Source: Candidatus Stahliibacteriota bacterium (GTDB lineage: Bacteria > Hydrothermota > Tepidihabitantia > SM23-42). Taken from it: a stretch of DNA of 16,426 nucleotides. Positions 7,579 to 14,355 of the stretch are shown piece by piece. Numbering within the stretch: the stretch's first letter is position 1; each line of letters begins with the position of its first letter. A program made the translations under genes and the position numbers. The stretch covers positions 1 to 16,426 of the forward strand of contig JAUWLY010000021.1 in assembly GCA_030613445.1 (NCBI GenBank). Reading direction: 5' to 3'. The notes beneath the pieces were generated by a model. The model saw only the letters and a program-made list of their open reading frames with translations, did not search any database and had not been told where the DNA came from.

Positions 7579-8715
7579 GTGGAGACATTTGATCTTATCA
7601 TAGTCGGAGCAGGACCTGCAGGCAGCGCCGCGGCTTACACCGCTGCCAATGAAGGCATCTCAGTACTCCTCCTTGAAGAACATCGACAAATCGGTAAACC
7701 AGTCGTCTGCGCTGAGGGCATTTCCAGGTCCACGATCAAGCCCTACCTTGATATCAAGCGTGAATGGATATCTCAGTATTTGGATGGGGCAATCATCCGC
7801 GGTCCTTTTGGGGATGAATTCAATGTCGAATATCCTAAATGTGGCTGGGTGCTTGATCGAATAAAGTTCGACGCCGCACTTGCTGATATGGCAAGAACCC
7901 GTGGTGCCCTGGTCAAAACATCAGCCAAAGTAGTCAGTTTACAAGACAGCAAAGTGGTCGTTGACCAAGGCACAAAAGTCGAGTATGGATTCAAATTCAT
8001 AATCGGTGCTGATGGTATTGCATCAAGAATCGGTTCTTGGTTAGGCGTTAACACCAGACTTGACTTAGCCGATATCGCGGTCTGTGCTCAATACCGAATT
8101 GATAATATTTCGGTAAACAATAGCTACGCCAAGTTGATATTTGGTCACCAGTATGCACCGGGCGGCTATGCCTGGATATTTCCAAAATCAGAGACCTCAG
8201 CCAATATTGGTCTTGGTATATCGCCGATCAAAACTAAGCAGAGCGCAAAAAAACTTCTGGACCAATGGTTAAAGAAGGAATTCCCAAATGGCGTGATAAA
8301 ACAAAGGACATTTGGTGGTGTGCCATCAACGATCTTTAAACACATCGCTGGTGAGAACTTCTACCTCATTGGAGATGCGGCACGTTTATCCGATCCTTTG
8401 AGTGGTGCGGGCATCACCAATGGTATCAAATCTGGAGTGATCGCCGGTCGAAATGCAGTCCGCAGGATAAAAGGTCAGAAGGATTCATACTATGCCGAAA
8501 TTAAAAAAAATATCCTGAATGAAATAAAATTCCATTTAAAGGTGCGCAATGTGTACTGGCATTTGGATGATGAGGCATTGAATAAGGTCTTCAAGATTGG
8601 CAAAAGGTACTTTAGCGGCAAAATCATTGACGACATAGATATGCGGCAGCTTGTAAAAGAAATATTATTGTCATCGCCTAAGTTGATGCTCAAATGGTTT
8701 GGCTTGCTTTTCTAA
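7579..8715 (+). CDS. FAD-dependent geranylgeranyl reductase family oxidoreductase
   Basis: The 378-aa flavoprotein belongs to the geranylgeranyl/digeranylgeranylglycerophospholipid reductase family, which saturates double bonds of polyprenyl chains. Visible are the N-terminal FAD loop VGAGPAGSAAAYTAA (9-23), the IGKPVVCAEGIS segment (38-49), GADGIASRIGSWLG (143-156), the substrate-cavity motif YAPGGYAWIFPKS (192-204), and the second FAD motif LIGDAARLSDPLSGAGI (263-279). The GTG start at 7579 is supported by an AAGGGG Shine-Dalgarno sequence (7566-7571) 7 nt upstream. It is the last gene of the uppS operon, 19 nt after rarA. The substrate is unknown. Linkage to uppS and cdsA makes a polyprenyl carrier or an isoprenoid lipid plausible, and quinone side chains are an alternative. 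The family is firm, the substrate inferred. Confidence 0.85.
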   Translation: METFDLIIVGAGPAGSAAAYTAANEGISVLLLEEHRQIGKPVVCAEGISRSTIKPYLDIKREWISQYLDGAIIRGPFGDEFNVEYPKCGWVLDRIKFDAALADMARTRGALVKTSAKVVSLQDSKVVVDQGTKVEYGFKFIIGADGIASRIGSWLGVNTRLDLADIAVCAQYRIDNISVNNSYAKLIFGHQYAPGGYAWIFPKSETSANIGLGISPIKTKQSAKKLLDQWLKKEFPNGVIKQRTFGGVPSTIFKHIAGENFYLIGDAARLSDPLSGAGITNGIKSGVIAGRNAVRRIKGQKDSYYAEIKKNILNEIKFHLKVRNVYWHLDDEALNKVFKIGKRYFSGKIIDDIDMRQLVKEILLSSPKLMLKWFGLLF

Positions 8716-8757
8716 ACGCAGCAAGCAGCATTTAACATCTGTTGAGTAACCCCTACA

Positions 8758-9099
8758 TTATCTGTTTTTCGATTTCTTTGACGATTTCTTTTTGGAAGTT
8801 TTTACTTCCTTGTTTTTCTTGCTATTGTTCTTCTTGAGCAGGTTCTTGTGCTTTGAATGCAACTGCTTTATTTTCTGCAGATCATCTTCACGTTGATCAT
8901 TAACACCATTGGCGTCAGCATCCTTGAAATGGTCTTTGTCTTTTTGTCTACTATCATTCTTATCTGATTGTTTATTACTCTTTATGATTTTCTCGGTTTT
9001 CGTTTTCTGTTTTTCATTGACATTACTCTTATTACGAGGTACTGGTTTGACACCAAAGAGCAAACTTGCAAGGAAAACTAGAATAATATATCGCTTCAT
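8758..9099 (-). CDS. Small exported Lys-rich protein with an EF-hand-like loop
   Basis: The product has 113 aa, with a short signal peptide (MKRYIILVFLASLLFG). Most of the mature chain is Lys/Asn/Ser/Asp low-complexity sequence ending in clusters of lysines (KTSKKKSSKKSKNR). One island stands out: D60-A-D62-A-N64-G-V-N-D68-Q-R-E71 matches the DxDxNGxxDxxE spacing of an EF-hand or thrombospondin-3/dockerin-like calcium loop, so calcium binding is plausible. An AAGGAG sequence (9106-9111) lies 6 nt before the ATG, and a consensus promoter overlaps the end of the upstream gene, so it can be transcribed apart from that operon. I do not recognise a named family. Confidence 0.75.
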   Translation of the reverse strand: MKRYIILVFLASLLFGVKPVPRNKSNVNEKQKTKTEKIIKSNKQSDKNDSRQKDKDHFKDADANGVNDQREDDLQKIKQLHSKHKNLLKKNNSKKNKEVKTSKKKSSKKSKNR

Positions 9100-9113
9100 T
9101 TCTTTCTCCTTAT

Positions 9114-9141
9114 ATTATAAGCATATCATTTGTCATGTCAA
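9114..9141 (-). promoter_or_regulatory. Promoter of the small Lys-rich gene
   Basis: Minus strand: TTGACA (9141-9136), a 16-nt spacer, and TATAAT (9119-9114). The -35 overlaps the TGA stop (9140-9138) of the DUF4384-PEGA gene. Normal spacing puts +1 near 9107, inside the AAGGAG sequence, so the leader would be only about 8 nt and might lose part of the Shine-Dalgarno sequence. Confidence 0.65.
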
Positions 9142-9758
9142 TAACGTCTCAATTTTACGAACACTCGTCTCATATCATGTGGGTCAAGGCAGATTCTCCG
9201 GACCAGGGTTTTATAACCTAATTTCTTTATCTTGACGATGTATTCGCCAGGCCTCAAGACAATTGTACGCGGCGTCTTACCAAGAGACACGCCATCACCA
9301 GAAGCTACTTCAGTTATGTAAATCCGACATCGTTTGGGTGTCGATATGATCCTCAGCTTAGCTGGTTCAGGTTCCTCAATATATATTTCAATGGACTGAT
9401 GCACCACATCGACACCATTATCATCCAGGTCAGGTAGCCACTCGATCGACCCAACTGCGACAATCGTTTCAATACCCTCAGCGCCTCCAATCATATAATC
9501 ATAATCAGCATCTGCTGGTGGTAGCTCGTACACGCAACCCGCCTCTACCCAGCCGTCCATGCCTTCCTGGGGGAAGAGCATGCTAGCACTTCCCCCAACC
9601 TCAATGTCATAAACGGCAACATAACAATCCTGGTCAACCTGAAAAAAGACCGTGAGTTTTTCATTAGGGTAGTAGGTAGCGTCTTCTTTATTGACCCAGA
9701 TGTCGATATCGGGCGGACTGCTTACAGCGAATAAAGATAAAAGTATGGTGAACAACAT
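9138..9758 (-). CDS. Exported DUF4384-PEGA domain protein
   Basis: The product has 206 aa, with a short hydrophobic N-terminus ending SLFAVSS, probably a signal peptide though without the usual basic residues. Residues about 18-125 match DUF4384 in style: IDIWVNKEDATYYPNEKLTV, CYVAVYDIEVGGSASMLFP, GWVEAGCVYELPPADADYDY and GIETIVAVGS. Residues about 130-200 form a PEGA-type carbohydrate/cell-wall-binding-like beta domain (AKLRIISTPKRCRIYI, GVSLGKTPRTIVLRPGEYIV, KKLGYKTLVRRI). It is the last gene of the four-gene operon, starting 2 nt after the preceding stop with an AAGAGGT Shine-Dalgarno sequence. The likely location is periplasm or cell surface. Domain calls are good; the function is unknown. 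Confidence 0.85.
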   Translation of the reverse strand: MLFTILLSLFAVSSPPDIDIWVNKEDATYYPNEKLTVFFQVDQDCYVAVYDIEVGGSASMLFPQEGMDGWVEAGCVYELPPADADYDYMIGGAEGIETIVAVGSIEWLPDLDDNGVDVVHQSIEIYIEEPEPAKLRIISTPKRCRIYITEVASGDGVSLGKTPRTIVLRPGEYIVKIKKLGYKTLVRRICLDPHDMRRVFVKLRRY

Positions 9759-9760
9759 GA

Positions 9761-10819
9761 TTACCTCTTCTTGTTATAGGTACCTGGTTTATGATAGTCT
9801 TTGCTTTTCTTCTCATATGAATTCCTGCTCTCTTCTTGGGGAAAGGATTTCTTGTAAGTGGGCTTTCGTGAAGTCTTCTCTTTTTCCTCATAGTCATACT
9901 GGTTCGGTCGTTTTGTTTTGCCCTGCTTCTTATTCATCTTCTTCTCATCATACTGGTTCGGTCGTTTTGTTTTACCCTGCTTCTTATTCGTCTTCTTCTC
10001 ATCATCGTAGTAATATGCCGGCGGTGCTTTTCTGCTCGATTTGGATTCATTCTTTGGTCGTTTTGTTATATGTGACTGAGATTTCTTATTATAGTCGTGT
10101 TTTTCCTCGGTGTACTTGGTCTTTGATTTCTGCATCGATTTATCATCAATCCGCTTATTAGCAGGGTAATTATAGGATTTCTTGGTCTCATTGGTCTTCG
10201 ATTGTGTCTTTTTATCATGGTTGTACTTCTTGTATTCTTGGTTTTTTACAGCGATCTTCTTCTCAGTTTTTACAACATATTCCTTTCTCATCTTCTCGAG
10301 ATTTCCGCTCTTGTGCTCTTTCTCAACGCGCTTAAAGAGATCAGGATTTTCTTGCTTCATGAGTTTACGTATTTCATTTTCCTTATATGGTATGTTGAGC
10401 TCGCGCGGTGGTTTTGAAGGCAGGTGGATACCGTGTTGTTTTGCCCGGTATCTTAATTGATAATACGAATGTGGAACCTTATACCTCACCCAGCGACCAT
10501 AGCGCGGTCTGAACCACCAACAACCACTGTCATACCACACAACGTAGAAACCTGAATAGAAAAAATTCCAATGGAAGTGATGATGCCAATGGCACCTCCA
10601 CCAATACGAATCCCACCACCATGGATACCACCAAACATAATGGACACAGTAGTACCCATGCGGGTAATAGGTCCAATAGCCGTCACACCAGTAATCGTCT
10701 TCCCAGTATTCATCATACCAGTAATCGTCTTCATAGTAATTATAGTCGCTGTAAATGAAGTTAACCGTAAATGCGAATAATGGCACGGCAGCTAATATCA
10801 ATAATAATAGACGTTTCAT
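9761..10819 (-). CDS. Exported Trp/Tyr-rich and Lys-rich low-complexity protein
   Basis: The product has 352 aa. The ATG at 10819 is chosen because it follows a near-perfect AAGGAGG Shine-Dalgarno sequence and gives a clean signal peptide (MKRLLLLILAAVPLFAF). Residues about 22-110 are extremely aromatic, with about 17 Trp and 20 Tyr plus many His and Asp, in DDYW-type repeats (EDDYWYDEYWEDDYW). A short globular-looking segment follows (about 110-180, including PSKPPRELNIPYKENEI). From there to the end it is Lys/Tyr/Asn/Arg-rich and probably disordered, with two tandem 18-residue repeats centred on KKQGKTKRPNQYD. I recognise no family for the whole protein. The composition suggests a surface, matrix or adhesive role, which is inference. 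Its start lies 13 nt after the 85-aa gene. Confidence 0.8.
   Translation of the reverse strand: MKRLLLLILAAVPLFAFTVNFIYSDYNYYEDDYWYDEYWEDDYWCDGYWTYYPHGYYCVHYVWWYPWWWDSYWWRCHWHHHFHWNFFYSGFYVVWYDSGCWWFRPRYGRWVRYKVPHSYYQLRYRAKQHGIHLPSKPPRELNIPYKENEIRKLMKQENPDLFKRVEKEHKSGNLEKMRKEYVVKTEKKIAVKNQEYKKYNHDKKTQSKTNETKKSYNYPANKRIDDKSMQKSKTKYTEEKHDYNKKSQSHITKRPKNESKSSRKAPPAYYYDDEKKTNKKQGKTKRPNQYDEKKMNKKQGKTKRPNQYDYEEKEKTSRKPTYKKSFPQEESRNSYEKKSKDYHKPGTYNKKR
9895..10002 (-). repeat. 54-bp tandem duplication within the Lys-rich region
   Basis: Two adjacent 54-bp units (9895-9948 and 9949-10002) are identical at 52 of 54 positions and encode 18-residue repeats with the core KKQGKTKRPNQYD. The near-identity suggests a recent in-frame duplication, so copy number may vary between strains. 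Confidence 0.9.
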
Positions 10820-10832
10820 TATTGCCTCCTTG

Positions 10833-11090
10833 TTATATGTACTTCTCAAACTCCTGGCAGTATTCAGCAGAGGGAATTTTCTTGGCCAAAATAGCCAGAA
10901 GTTCCTTAACCGCTTGTTCGAAGTCAGGTGTACCCCGGCTTCTACCGACTGCCAGTATTCTAGGGATCAATTCGTCTGGATCAAAAACAAGCATGCTTTT
11001 CCTTAACTCTCTCACAATATACTTGATGCTCTGGGCAAGAACATATCTCTTTGCCGTTGGGTTCATTGAGTATTGTGCAATTGGTCCCAT
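10833..11090 (-). CDS. Conserved-looking 85-aa cytosolic protein of unknown function
   Basis: The product has 85 aa, with no signal peptide or membrane segment. It reads as a compact helical protein (AKRYVLAQSIKYIVRELRKS, DFEQAVKELLAILAKKIPSA). Its ATG lies 1 nt after the stop of the lipoprotein gene, with an AGGA about 7-9 nt upstream, and its stop lies 13 nt before the next start, so it is embedded in the operon. It is the only non-exported product of the four. It may be a regulator, chaperone or unrelated passenger; the sequence does not decide. I do not recognise a family. Confidence 0.7.
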   Translation of the reverse strand: MGPIAQYSMNPTAKRYVLAQSIKYIVRELRKSMLVFDPDELIPRILAVGRSRGTPDFEQAVKELLAILAKKIPSAEYCQEFEKYI

Positions 11091-11091
11091 T

Positions 11092-11862
11092 TTATTGTCC
11101 TATCACCAATTCTGGATTACCTGGATCAATCTGATACGCCCAGTCAAAGATCACATAATCAGGACCTATCGCACTAAGCCGAACCTTGGCAAAGTGGTTA
11201 TCCCAGATCCAGAAAATATAGGTATGACCCAGGATCGCTTCAACCACACCGGTTGTCGACCAGCCATATTCAGGTGCATAGGTTATCTCATCAAGCGACT
11301 CAGTATAACCGAAATCCTGAATCCAGGTATCAGATCGACCAGTGTAAAGATAAGGAACTTCGTTGATATCATCATAGCCATAGAAAAAATCACACATTGG
11401 GTGATCATAAGCAACAACTGAATATGCACTGAAGTTCCAACCTGAATAATCCGGGTATTCATAGTAATCAAAGATCTGTTCGTTATAACCTTCTGGTCTT
11501 GGAGTATCATAGACAATTTCATAAGATAAATCACTCTCATTGCCATCATAATCAAAGGCTACAATCGCATAATAATAAGTCTGGCCGTTTAATAAACCAA
11601 AATCCAAGAAGTAATCGAGGTTGGTCTGACCTATTTCATAATAATAGCCACTCGGTGTTAAACTGCGATAAATACGATATCCGGCAAGGTCAGGCTCAGT
11701 ATTCTCGTACCAGATCAACATGACCTCTTCATCACCAGTAATTGAATGCAAACCTCTTGGTACTGCCGGTGGTTCATTATCAAACCCTTCATAACAGCAG
11801 CTAAGTAGAACCAGAAATGCTGCAGTAATAATAAGATAGAAAATGCTTTTGAAGTTTTTCAT
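11092..11862 (-). CDS. FnIII-domain lipoprotein
   Basis: The product has 256 aa from the second of two tandem ATGs (11862). The first (11865) lies only 3 nt after the GAGG of the Shine-Dalgarno sequence, so the second is better spaced. A type II signal peptide ends LVLLSC, so the protein should be lipidated. Residues about 30-115 are a fibronectin type III domain (PPAVPRGLHSITGDEEVMLIWYENTEPDLAGYRIYRS..., YYYAIVAFDYDGNES). The C-terminal 140 residues are rich in Tyr, Asp and Trp and have no family I recognise. It is the first gene of the four-gene operon, directly behind a sigma54-type promoter. The likely role is surface or periplasmic binding. Confidence 0.85.
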   Translation of the reverse strand: MKNFKSIFYLIITAAFLVLLSCCYEGFDNEPPAVPRGLHSITGDEEVMLIWYENTEPDLAGYRIYRSLTPSGYYYEIGQTNLDYFLDFGLLNGQTYYYAIVAFDYDGNESDLSYEIVYDTPRPEGYNEQIFDYYEYPDYSGWNFSAYSVVAYDHPMCDFFYGYDDINEVPYLYTGRSDTWIQDFGYTESLDEITYAPEYGWSTTGVVEAILGHTYIFWIWDNHFAKVRLSAIGPDYVIFDWAYQIDPGNPELVIGQ

Positions 11863-11885
11863 CATTCACCTCTACCTTATGGTTA

Positions 11886-11901
11886 TGCAATACTCGTGCC
11901 A
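11886..11901 (-). promoter_or_regulatory. Sigma54 (RpoN) promoter of the exported operon
   Basis: The minus strand reads TGGCACG (11901-11895), AGTA, TTGCA (11890-11886). This matches the -24/-12 consensus TGGCACG-N4-TTGCW at every fixed position, with the correct 12-base offset between the GG and GC. The predicted start site is near 11875, leaving a short leader that contains the AGAGGTGA Shine-Dalgarno sequence before ATG 11865/11862. Confidence 0.8.
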
Positions 11902-11961
11902 GAGAAAAACTATGTAATTTCGGGAGAAATACGATAAATACGGCACAAATTTCGTCTTTAT

Positions 11962-11978
11962 TGCACAAAAATTGTGCA
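11962..11978. promoter_or_regulatory. NtrC-like palindrome, candidate enhancer site
   Basis: TGCACAAAAATTGTGCA is a perfect 17-bp dyad with TGCAC/GTGCA ends, the same length and half-site layout as NtrC sites (TGCACY-N5-RGTGCA). It is centred near -95 of the predicted sigma54 start site, a normal position for an enhancer-binding protein. Only one site was seen, whereas two are more usual. Confidence 0.5.
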
Positions 11979-12088
11979 CCCCGCACCTTGTTCTACATAG
12001 ATTTGTAGATAAAGCACTAATTATTCTTGGGGTTCTACAGAATGTGTAACTAATGCGTATACATTGAGCAAAACAAGGTACGGGGTGC
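11976..12088. repeat. 113-bp inverted-repeat element
   Basis: GCACCCCGCACCTTGTT (11976-11992) and AACAAGGTACGGGGTGC (12072-12088) are inverted copies with 16 of 17 positions matching, enclosing 79 bp. A small internal hairpin, CTACA (11993-11997) with TGTAG (12004-12008), is also visible. No ORF or target-site duplication was found. It could be a paired REP/BIME, a tiny non-autonomous element or a structured 3' region of the LEA14-like transcript. Confidence 0.6.
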
Positions 12089-12101
12089 GGGAACAGGTTA
12101 C

Positions 12102-12542
12102 CTAATTCAGAGATATCTCTATTGGGTAACTGATTTCACCGATTATTGTCTGGATATAGGCAGTTGCTTTTACCTTATACTCAGCCTTACCAAGTCTTAT
12201 CGCAGAAAGCAATGCTTCACCGAGTTCATTGTATTCAAGGGTAATCGTGGTAACAAAGCTATTTGCTCCTTTTGCTGGAATCTTTATTCCCTTACCCGTA
12301 GAACCAGAGATTAATCCTTTATCATTTGCATATAATGTATATTTCAGCTTGTCGAGTACTGCATTGATTTTATTGGGATTGTTGCAATTTATGTCGAAGT
12401 CAAGCTTGAGATCATTAAAAGTGAAGTCATAAGGTTTTACTGAAATGAGGGAGAACTTACATTCTTTTATGGCAAGCCGTTCTTGAACTGCCGTACAGGA
12501 AAGCAGAAAGACAATAATAAGCGACCAACATATCTTCTTCAC
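12102..12542 (-). CDS. LEA14/WHy-domain lipoprotein
   Basis: The product has 146 aa from a GTG start at 12542. The signal peptide ends FLLSC with Cys16 lipidated. The mature part resembles the LEA type 2 (WHy) immunoglobulin-like fold: FTFNDLKLDFDINCNNPNKI is the characteristic strand with an NPN turn, followed by LDKLKYTLYANDKGLISG and SGSTGKGIKIPAKGANSF. These proteins are small envelope or stress-associated binding domains of unclear biochemical role. No Shine-Dalgarno sequence precedes the GTG. The promoter spacing predicts transcription starting exactly at it. It lies downstream of the DUF4139 gene on the same strand but with its own promoter. Confidence 0.8.
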   Translation of the reverse strand: MKKICWSLIIVFLLSCTAVQERLAIKECKFSLISVKPYDFTFNDLKLDFDINCNNPNKINAVLDKLKYTLYANDKGLISGSTGKGIKIPAKGANSFVTTITLEYNELGEALLSAIRLGKAEYKVKATAYIQTIIGEISYPIEISLN

Positions 12543-12548
12543 AGAAAT

Positions 12549-12576
12549 ATGTTATTCATATTATTGTATATGTCAA
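12549..12576 (-). promoter_or_regulatory. Promoter of the LEA14-like gene, predicted leaderless
   Basis: Minus strand: TTGACA (12576-12571), a 16-nt spacer, and a -10 TAACAT (12554-12549), then ATTTCT and the GTG start codon. Standard spacing puts +1 on the G of GTG. The -10 is imperfect, so confidence is lower than for the TATAAT promoters. Confidence 0.6.
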
Positions 12577-12625
12577 GAGAGGTATTTTAAGTATACTATT
12601 TGACTATTTACGATTTAACCATAGC

Positions 12626-14182
12626 TTACGGCATTAGCCCCTGGATTTCACTGTCACTTGGTGCTTCGACTGTAAAGGAAATCGTAATCTTGTACTCTGC
12701 TCTTGGGTCGAGCGATATTTTCCAATAGTAAATGCCAATATCTTTGTCATGCTCAGTTGATTCTGGATCAATCTTAATATCTTTCACTTTGATGTCTGGG
12801 TCCTGAGGTATTGGAACCTGATCTACAATAGTACACTGAATCTTTTTATTATGGAAGTTTTTGACAGTATTCTCATAGGTGAATTCATACTTTGTCTTAC
12901 CACTGAACAAACCACCTTTGGAAACCTTTGATTTTTTCAGTTCGCGCTTGACCTTAACCCGATCATCAACCCCAAAGGAAACCGTGGTCGACTCATCTGG
13001 TGCAATCGTTGGCACATACGTTTTACCGGTAAAATCATCACCCACATATGTCCCTGCCTGACCGGCGATAAATAAGTAGTCACTCGTATTTTTCATCTTG
13101 CCTGTTGAATAGGCAAGCTGGGTAATCCGGGGTATGATAAAATACTCAAAATCCGCTTTAAAAGAAGTGCTAAATATCTTTATCTTCTTTTCTGGATCAC
13201 CACTCTTTATTGTATAGCGTCCGGGTAAAGGATACCATATTGAAACCCCAGCTTCTACAGGTGGCGCAGCAATCACTGCCACTTCTTCCATTATAAGGGC
13301 TTCTTTGGGCGCCTCTGTTTCTGCCAAGAAACCCCGACCGGCACGCGCATACTGATAGTGATCTATATACCATGGTGTAGGGGTAGGAGCTGCCCCGCCG
13401 AGCGCTGGCTGAGCTGTAGAAAGCACCAGTTTGGTATTTTCCCAATCTTCACCAGTACGCTGCGCGACCTTACTAAAGTAAGAAAAGCCGATATTACCTT
13501 TTGAAGGCTGAGCTCTAAGCTCATAATAAGTGCGCCAGCTCGCTCCATAAAGGATATAACTGAGTTGTATTCGGTAATTCTTAGCACCCTCTGGATGTCC
13601 ATCAAAAATTATTGTTTTTCGATTTTCCACAATTGACCTAATGTCATTGAGCTCACGCTGAAAGACATCAATCTCGTCTTGTAATTCTCTACGCACGCGT
13701 TCGATCTTAGCCATTCTCATTTTCGCACTCAATAATTCATCAACCATAAAACTTAAACCCTGGCGCCATGCCTGGGGTGATACCTTGCCAGTTATAATCT
13801 CCTTGGAAATAACCTCTGGACCGCCAACTGCGATCGTCTGCAAGAATTTCTCCTTATCTTTTAATACGGCAACCTCATCAGCATAGGTCCGGTCCTTTAT
13901 CTTAAGAGCCTCGATCTTCCTCTTGAGCTTCTCGACATCAAGGTGCGGCTCATCTTTGTACCCTCTCTTGACCTGGACTTCACCGATCTTCAACCCTTTA
14001 GCCTTTACGCGTACTGATGCATCATCTATTGCACCGGGTAGATCAGAAAACACTAAATCAGCAGATCTATCAAGATACACATTGGCGAGCCTTGTGACCA
14101 TCACACGATCACTGTAAATAACTACAGAATCAATTTTGGAAAAAACATCAAGATTTATTAGAAAAAATAGCAATGTAATCAT
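12626..14182 (-). CDS. DUF4140/DUF4139 domain exported protein
   Basis: The product has 518 aa, with a short N-terminal signal sequence (MITLLFFLINLDVFS). The N-terminal part (about 18-80: IDSVVIYSDRVMVTRLANVYL, DLPGAIDDASVRVKA) matches DUF4140. A coiled-coil stretch of Lys/Glu-rich heptads follows (about 82-200), then a large beta-rich DUF4139 region (about 210-515: SYILYGASWRTYYELRA, TGEDWENTKLVLSTAQPA, DYLFIAGQAGTYVGDDF, and ENTVKNFHNKKIQCTIVDQVP). The family is sometimes annotated as mucoidy inhibitor A-like, but no biochemical activity is established. It probably sits in the periplasm or on the outer surface. The ATG at 14182 follows an AAGGAGGT Shine-Dalgarno sequence at ideal spacing. 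It is the full-length form of the family. Confidence 0.9.
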   Translation of the reverse strand: MITLLFFLINLDVFSKIDSVVIYSDRVMVTRLANVYLDRSADLVFSDLPGAIDDASVRVKAKGLKIGEVQVKRGYKDEPHLDVEKLKRKIEALKIKDRTYADEVAVLKDKEKFLQTIAVGGPEVISKEIITGKVSPQAWRQGLSFMVDELLSAKMRMAKIERVRRELQDEIDVFQRELNDIRSIVENRKTIIFDGHPEGAKNYRIQLSYILYGASWRTYYELRAQPSKGNIGFSYFSKVAQRTGEDWENTKLVLSTAQPALGGAAPTPTPWYIDHYQYARAGRGFLAETEAPKEALIMEEVAVIAAPPVEAGVSIWYPLPGRYTIKSGDPEKKIKIFSTSFKADFEYFIIPRITQLAYSTGKMKNTSDYLFIAGQAGTYVGDDFTGKTYVPTIAPDESTTVSFGVDDRVKVKRELKKSKVSKGGLFSGKTKYEFTYENTVKNFHNKKIQCTIVDQVPIPQDPDIKVKDIKIDPESTEHDKDIGIYYWKISLDPRAEYKITISFTVEAPSDSEIQGLMP

Positions 14183-14197
14183 GGAACCTCCTTGAAT

Positions 14198-14225
14198 ACT
14201 GTATACAATTGTCCAATAAAGTCAA
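14198..14225 (-). promoter_or_regulatory. Possible promoter of the DUF4139 gene
   Basis: Minus strand: TTGACT (14225-14220), a 16-nt spacer, and a weak -10 TACAGT (14203-14198). Spacing matches the other promoters here and would give a short leader including the Shine-Dalgarno sequence. Confidence 0.4.
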
Positions 14226-14355
14226 TGATAAGACTGGAGAAATCTACTTGAAGCATTGAATATAACGATATTGCTATTTGCATTATCGCCGTAATTTCTC
14301 TGTTATCATCGTAATCAGGAATTCCAAATTCTTTTTTGAAATTCCTCCAATTTTC

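Noticed and set aside
8716..8757. Bidirectional terminator between converging genes
   Set aside because: The 42-bp gap shows no clear stem followed by a T-run on either strand.
9895..10002. CRISPR-like array
   Set aside because: The two units are contiguous without spacers and are in frame within a coding region.
9691..10161. 156-codon plus-strand ORF with Ser/Tyr repeats
   Set aside because: It is antisense to the Lys/Tyr-rich protein; its repeats just mirror the 54-bp tandem duplication, and it has no Shine-Dalgarno sequence or promoter of its own.
10771..11421. 216-codon plus-strand ORF
   Set aside because: It lies across two well-supported minus-strand genes with good Shine-Dalgarno sequences and signal-peptide logic; no domain or start support.
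11976..12088. Insertion sequence
   Set aside because: There is no transposase ORF in the 79-bp interior and no target-site duplication; reported only as an inverted-repeat element.
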